Positions 5,839 through 6,308 of a stretch of 6,308 nucleotides of DNA are shown in pieces; the first letter of the stretch is position 1, and each line of letters opens with the position of its first letter. The DNA is from Opitutus sp. GAS368. GTDB lineage: Bacteria > Verrucomicrobiota > Verrucomicrobiae > Opitutales > UBA953. The notes beneath the pieces were generated by a model that made no database searches, had not been told where the DNA came from, and saw only the letters and a list, made by a program, of their open reading frames with translations. The position numbers were made by a program, and so were the translations under genes. The DNA lies in the NCBI GenBank assembly GCA_943332745.1, contig CALQQQ010000072.1, positions 1 to 6,308 of the forward strand, written 5' to 3'.

Positions 5839-6308
5839 CTACTTCTTGAGTCGGTAGGCTTGAACCCGCGTGCTGGGCGACCGACGGTAGATCTCATCCA
5901 CATCCTTAATCTGCATCAAGGTCCATGGCGCGAGGATACTGTCACCATTCTTCGTCAACACGATGTCGTCCACGACATGCACACACGTATGGAGTCCCTC
6001 TCCGTTATCAAGGAAGCAGAGCACATCGCCATAACGATAGGGAGCGTCCACCGCGACGTAATCCTTGAGGAGATGCTCGGCTGCTTGGCGCGTATCAAGA
6101 TAGAGGTCCTTAGGCTCAGTGTTGAAGAAATTCAGGGAGGTCCAATGGCAGTCGGGCAGGCGGCCTTTAAGCCCCAACTCCAATTCAGGAAAACTGTAAA
6201 CCCGAAGCCGAAATGCGGACGGCAGGAAATGCGTGATGTCGATAGTCTGCTGGGCCCGTCGTTGGGTCACCGCGCGGATGAACGCCAACCGTGGCGTGCC
6301 GACCTGAT
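5839..6308 (-). CDS. Unrecognised protein, C-terminal part, possible NlpC/P60-like domain (start beyond right edge)
   Basis: An open frame of 155 codons that reaches the right edge and ends with TAG at 5841-5839. I do not recognise it by name. The frame has a TTG at 6288, but it stays open through the last complete codon (QVGTPR before it), so the true start probably lies outside. In fragment numbering, LPDCHWTSLNFF (50-61), YRYGDVLCFLD (90-100) and GLHTCVHVVDD (104-114) recall the order of NlpC/P60-type papain-like folds: a D-C nucleophile on a helix, then a G-D-V-x-x-F strand, then a strand opening with His. On that reading C53 and H106 would be the catalytic pair and N120 (TKNG) a possible third residue. 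This is inference from pattern only. It has no membrane segment or signal peptide in view. Base composition is slightly lower in GC than its neighbours, but it looks like a real gene. Confidence 0.7.
   Translation of the reverse strand, partial: QVGTPRLAFIRAVTQRRAQQTIDITHFLPSAFRLRVYSFPELELGLKGRLPDCHWTSLNFFNTEPKDLYLDTRQAAEHLLKDYVAVDAPYRYGDVLCFLDNGEGLHTCVHVVDDIVLTKNGDSILAPWTLMQIKDVDEIYRRSPSTRVQAYRLKK

Noticed and set aside
5688..5903. Minus-strand 71-codon frame containing RRESNPHPRFRKPMFYP
   Set aside because: It is the antisense translation of the tRNA-Arg gene, a well-known type of spurious protein annotation.

Overview
The window is GC-rich bacterial chromosomal DNA with ordinary housekeeping-type genes packed on the minus strand. 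An MsbA-like lipid exporter next to a glycosyltransferase-family-9 (heptosyltransferase-type) protein suggests a Gram-negative cell envelope. My best guess is a Verrucomicrobiota (Opitutales-like) or similar lineage, because of the GC content, weak Shine-Dalgarno signals, GTG starts and overall protein character. This is an impression, not a database result.

Layout, read in the direction of transcription (right to left for the minus strand). At the right edge is the 3' part of an unrecognised gene (5839-6308) that may carry an NlpC/P60-like cysteine peptidase fold. A plus-strand tRNA-Arg (anticodon CCT, 5751-5822) points toward its 3' end, 16 nt away. Between the tRNA and terC lies a compact palindromic element (5678-5725): two hairpins headed by GTAG, resembling a REP element. 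Then comes a minus-strand series: terC (integral membrane metal-homeostasis family, 4611-5657), an ABC exporter (2757-4562), a GT9 glycosyltransferase homologue (1757-2755), a phytoene-desaturase-type FAD oxidoreductase (292-1713) and the N-terminal third or less of an MFS transporter (1-281).

The gaps in this series are 48, 1, 43 and 10 nt, so it could be one operon. The ABC and GT9 genes are the tightest pair (1 nt between stop and start) and make functional sense together as envelope glycolipid synthesis and export. The oxidoreductase and MFS genes are also close, but no shared pathway can be read from them. terC looks like an independent stress or metal-ion gene that happens to head the run.

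I see no CRISPR array, insertion sequence, prophage or clear defence system. The points most worth a second look are the REP-like double hairpin with complementary loops, the GT9 protein lacking the family's catalytic Asp and DSG..H residues, a hairpin whose loop is exactly the GT9 stop codon, and a good ribosome-binding site in the terC-ABC gap that points at an out-of-frame ATG rather than at the ABC start.
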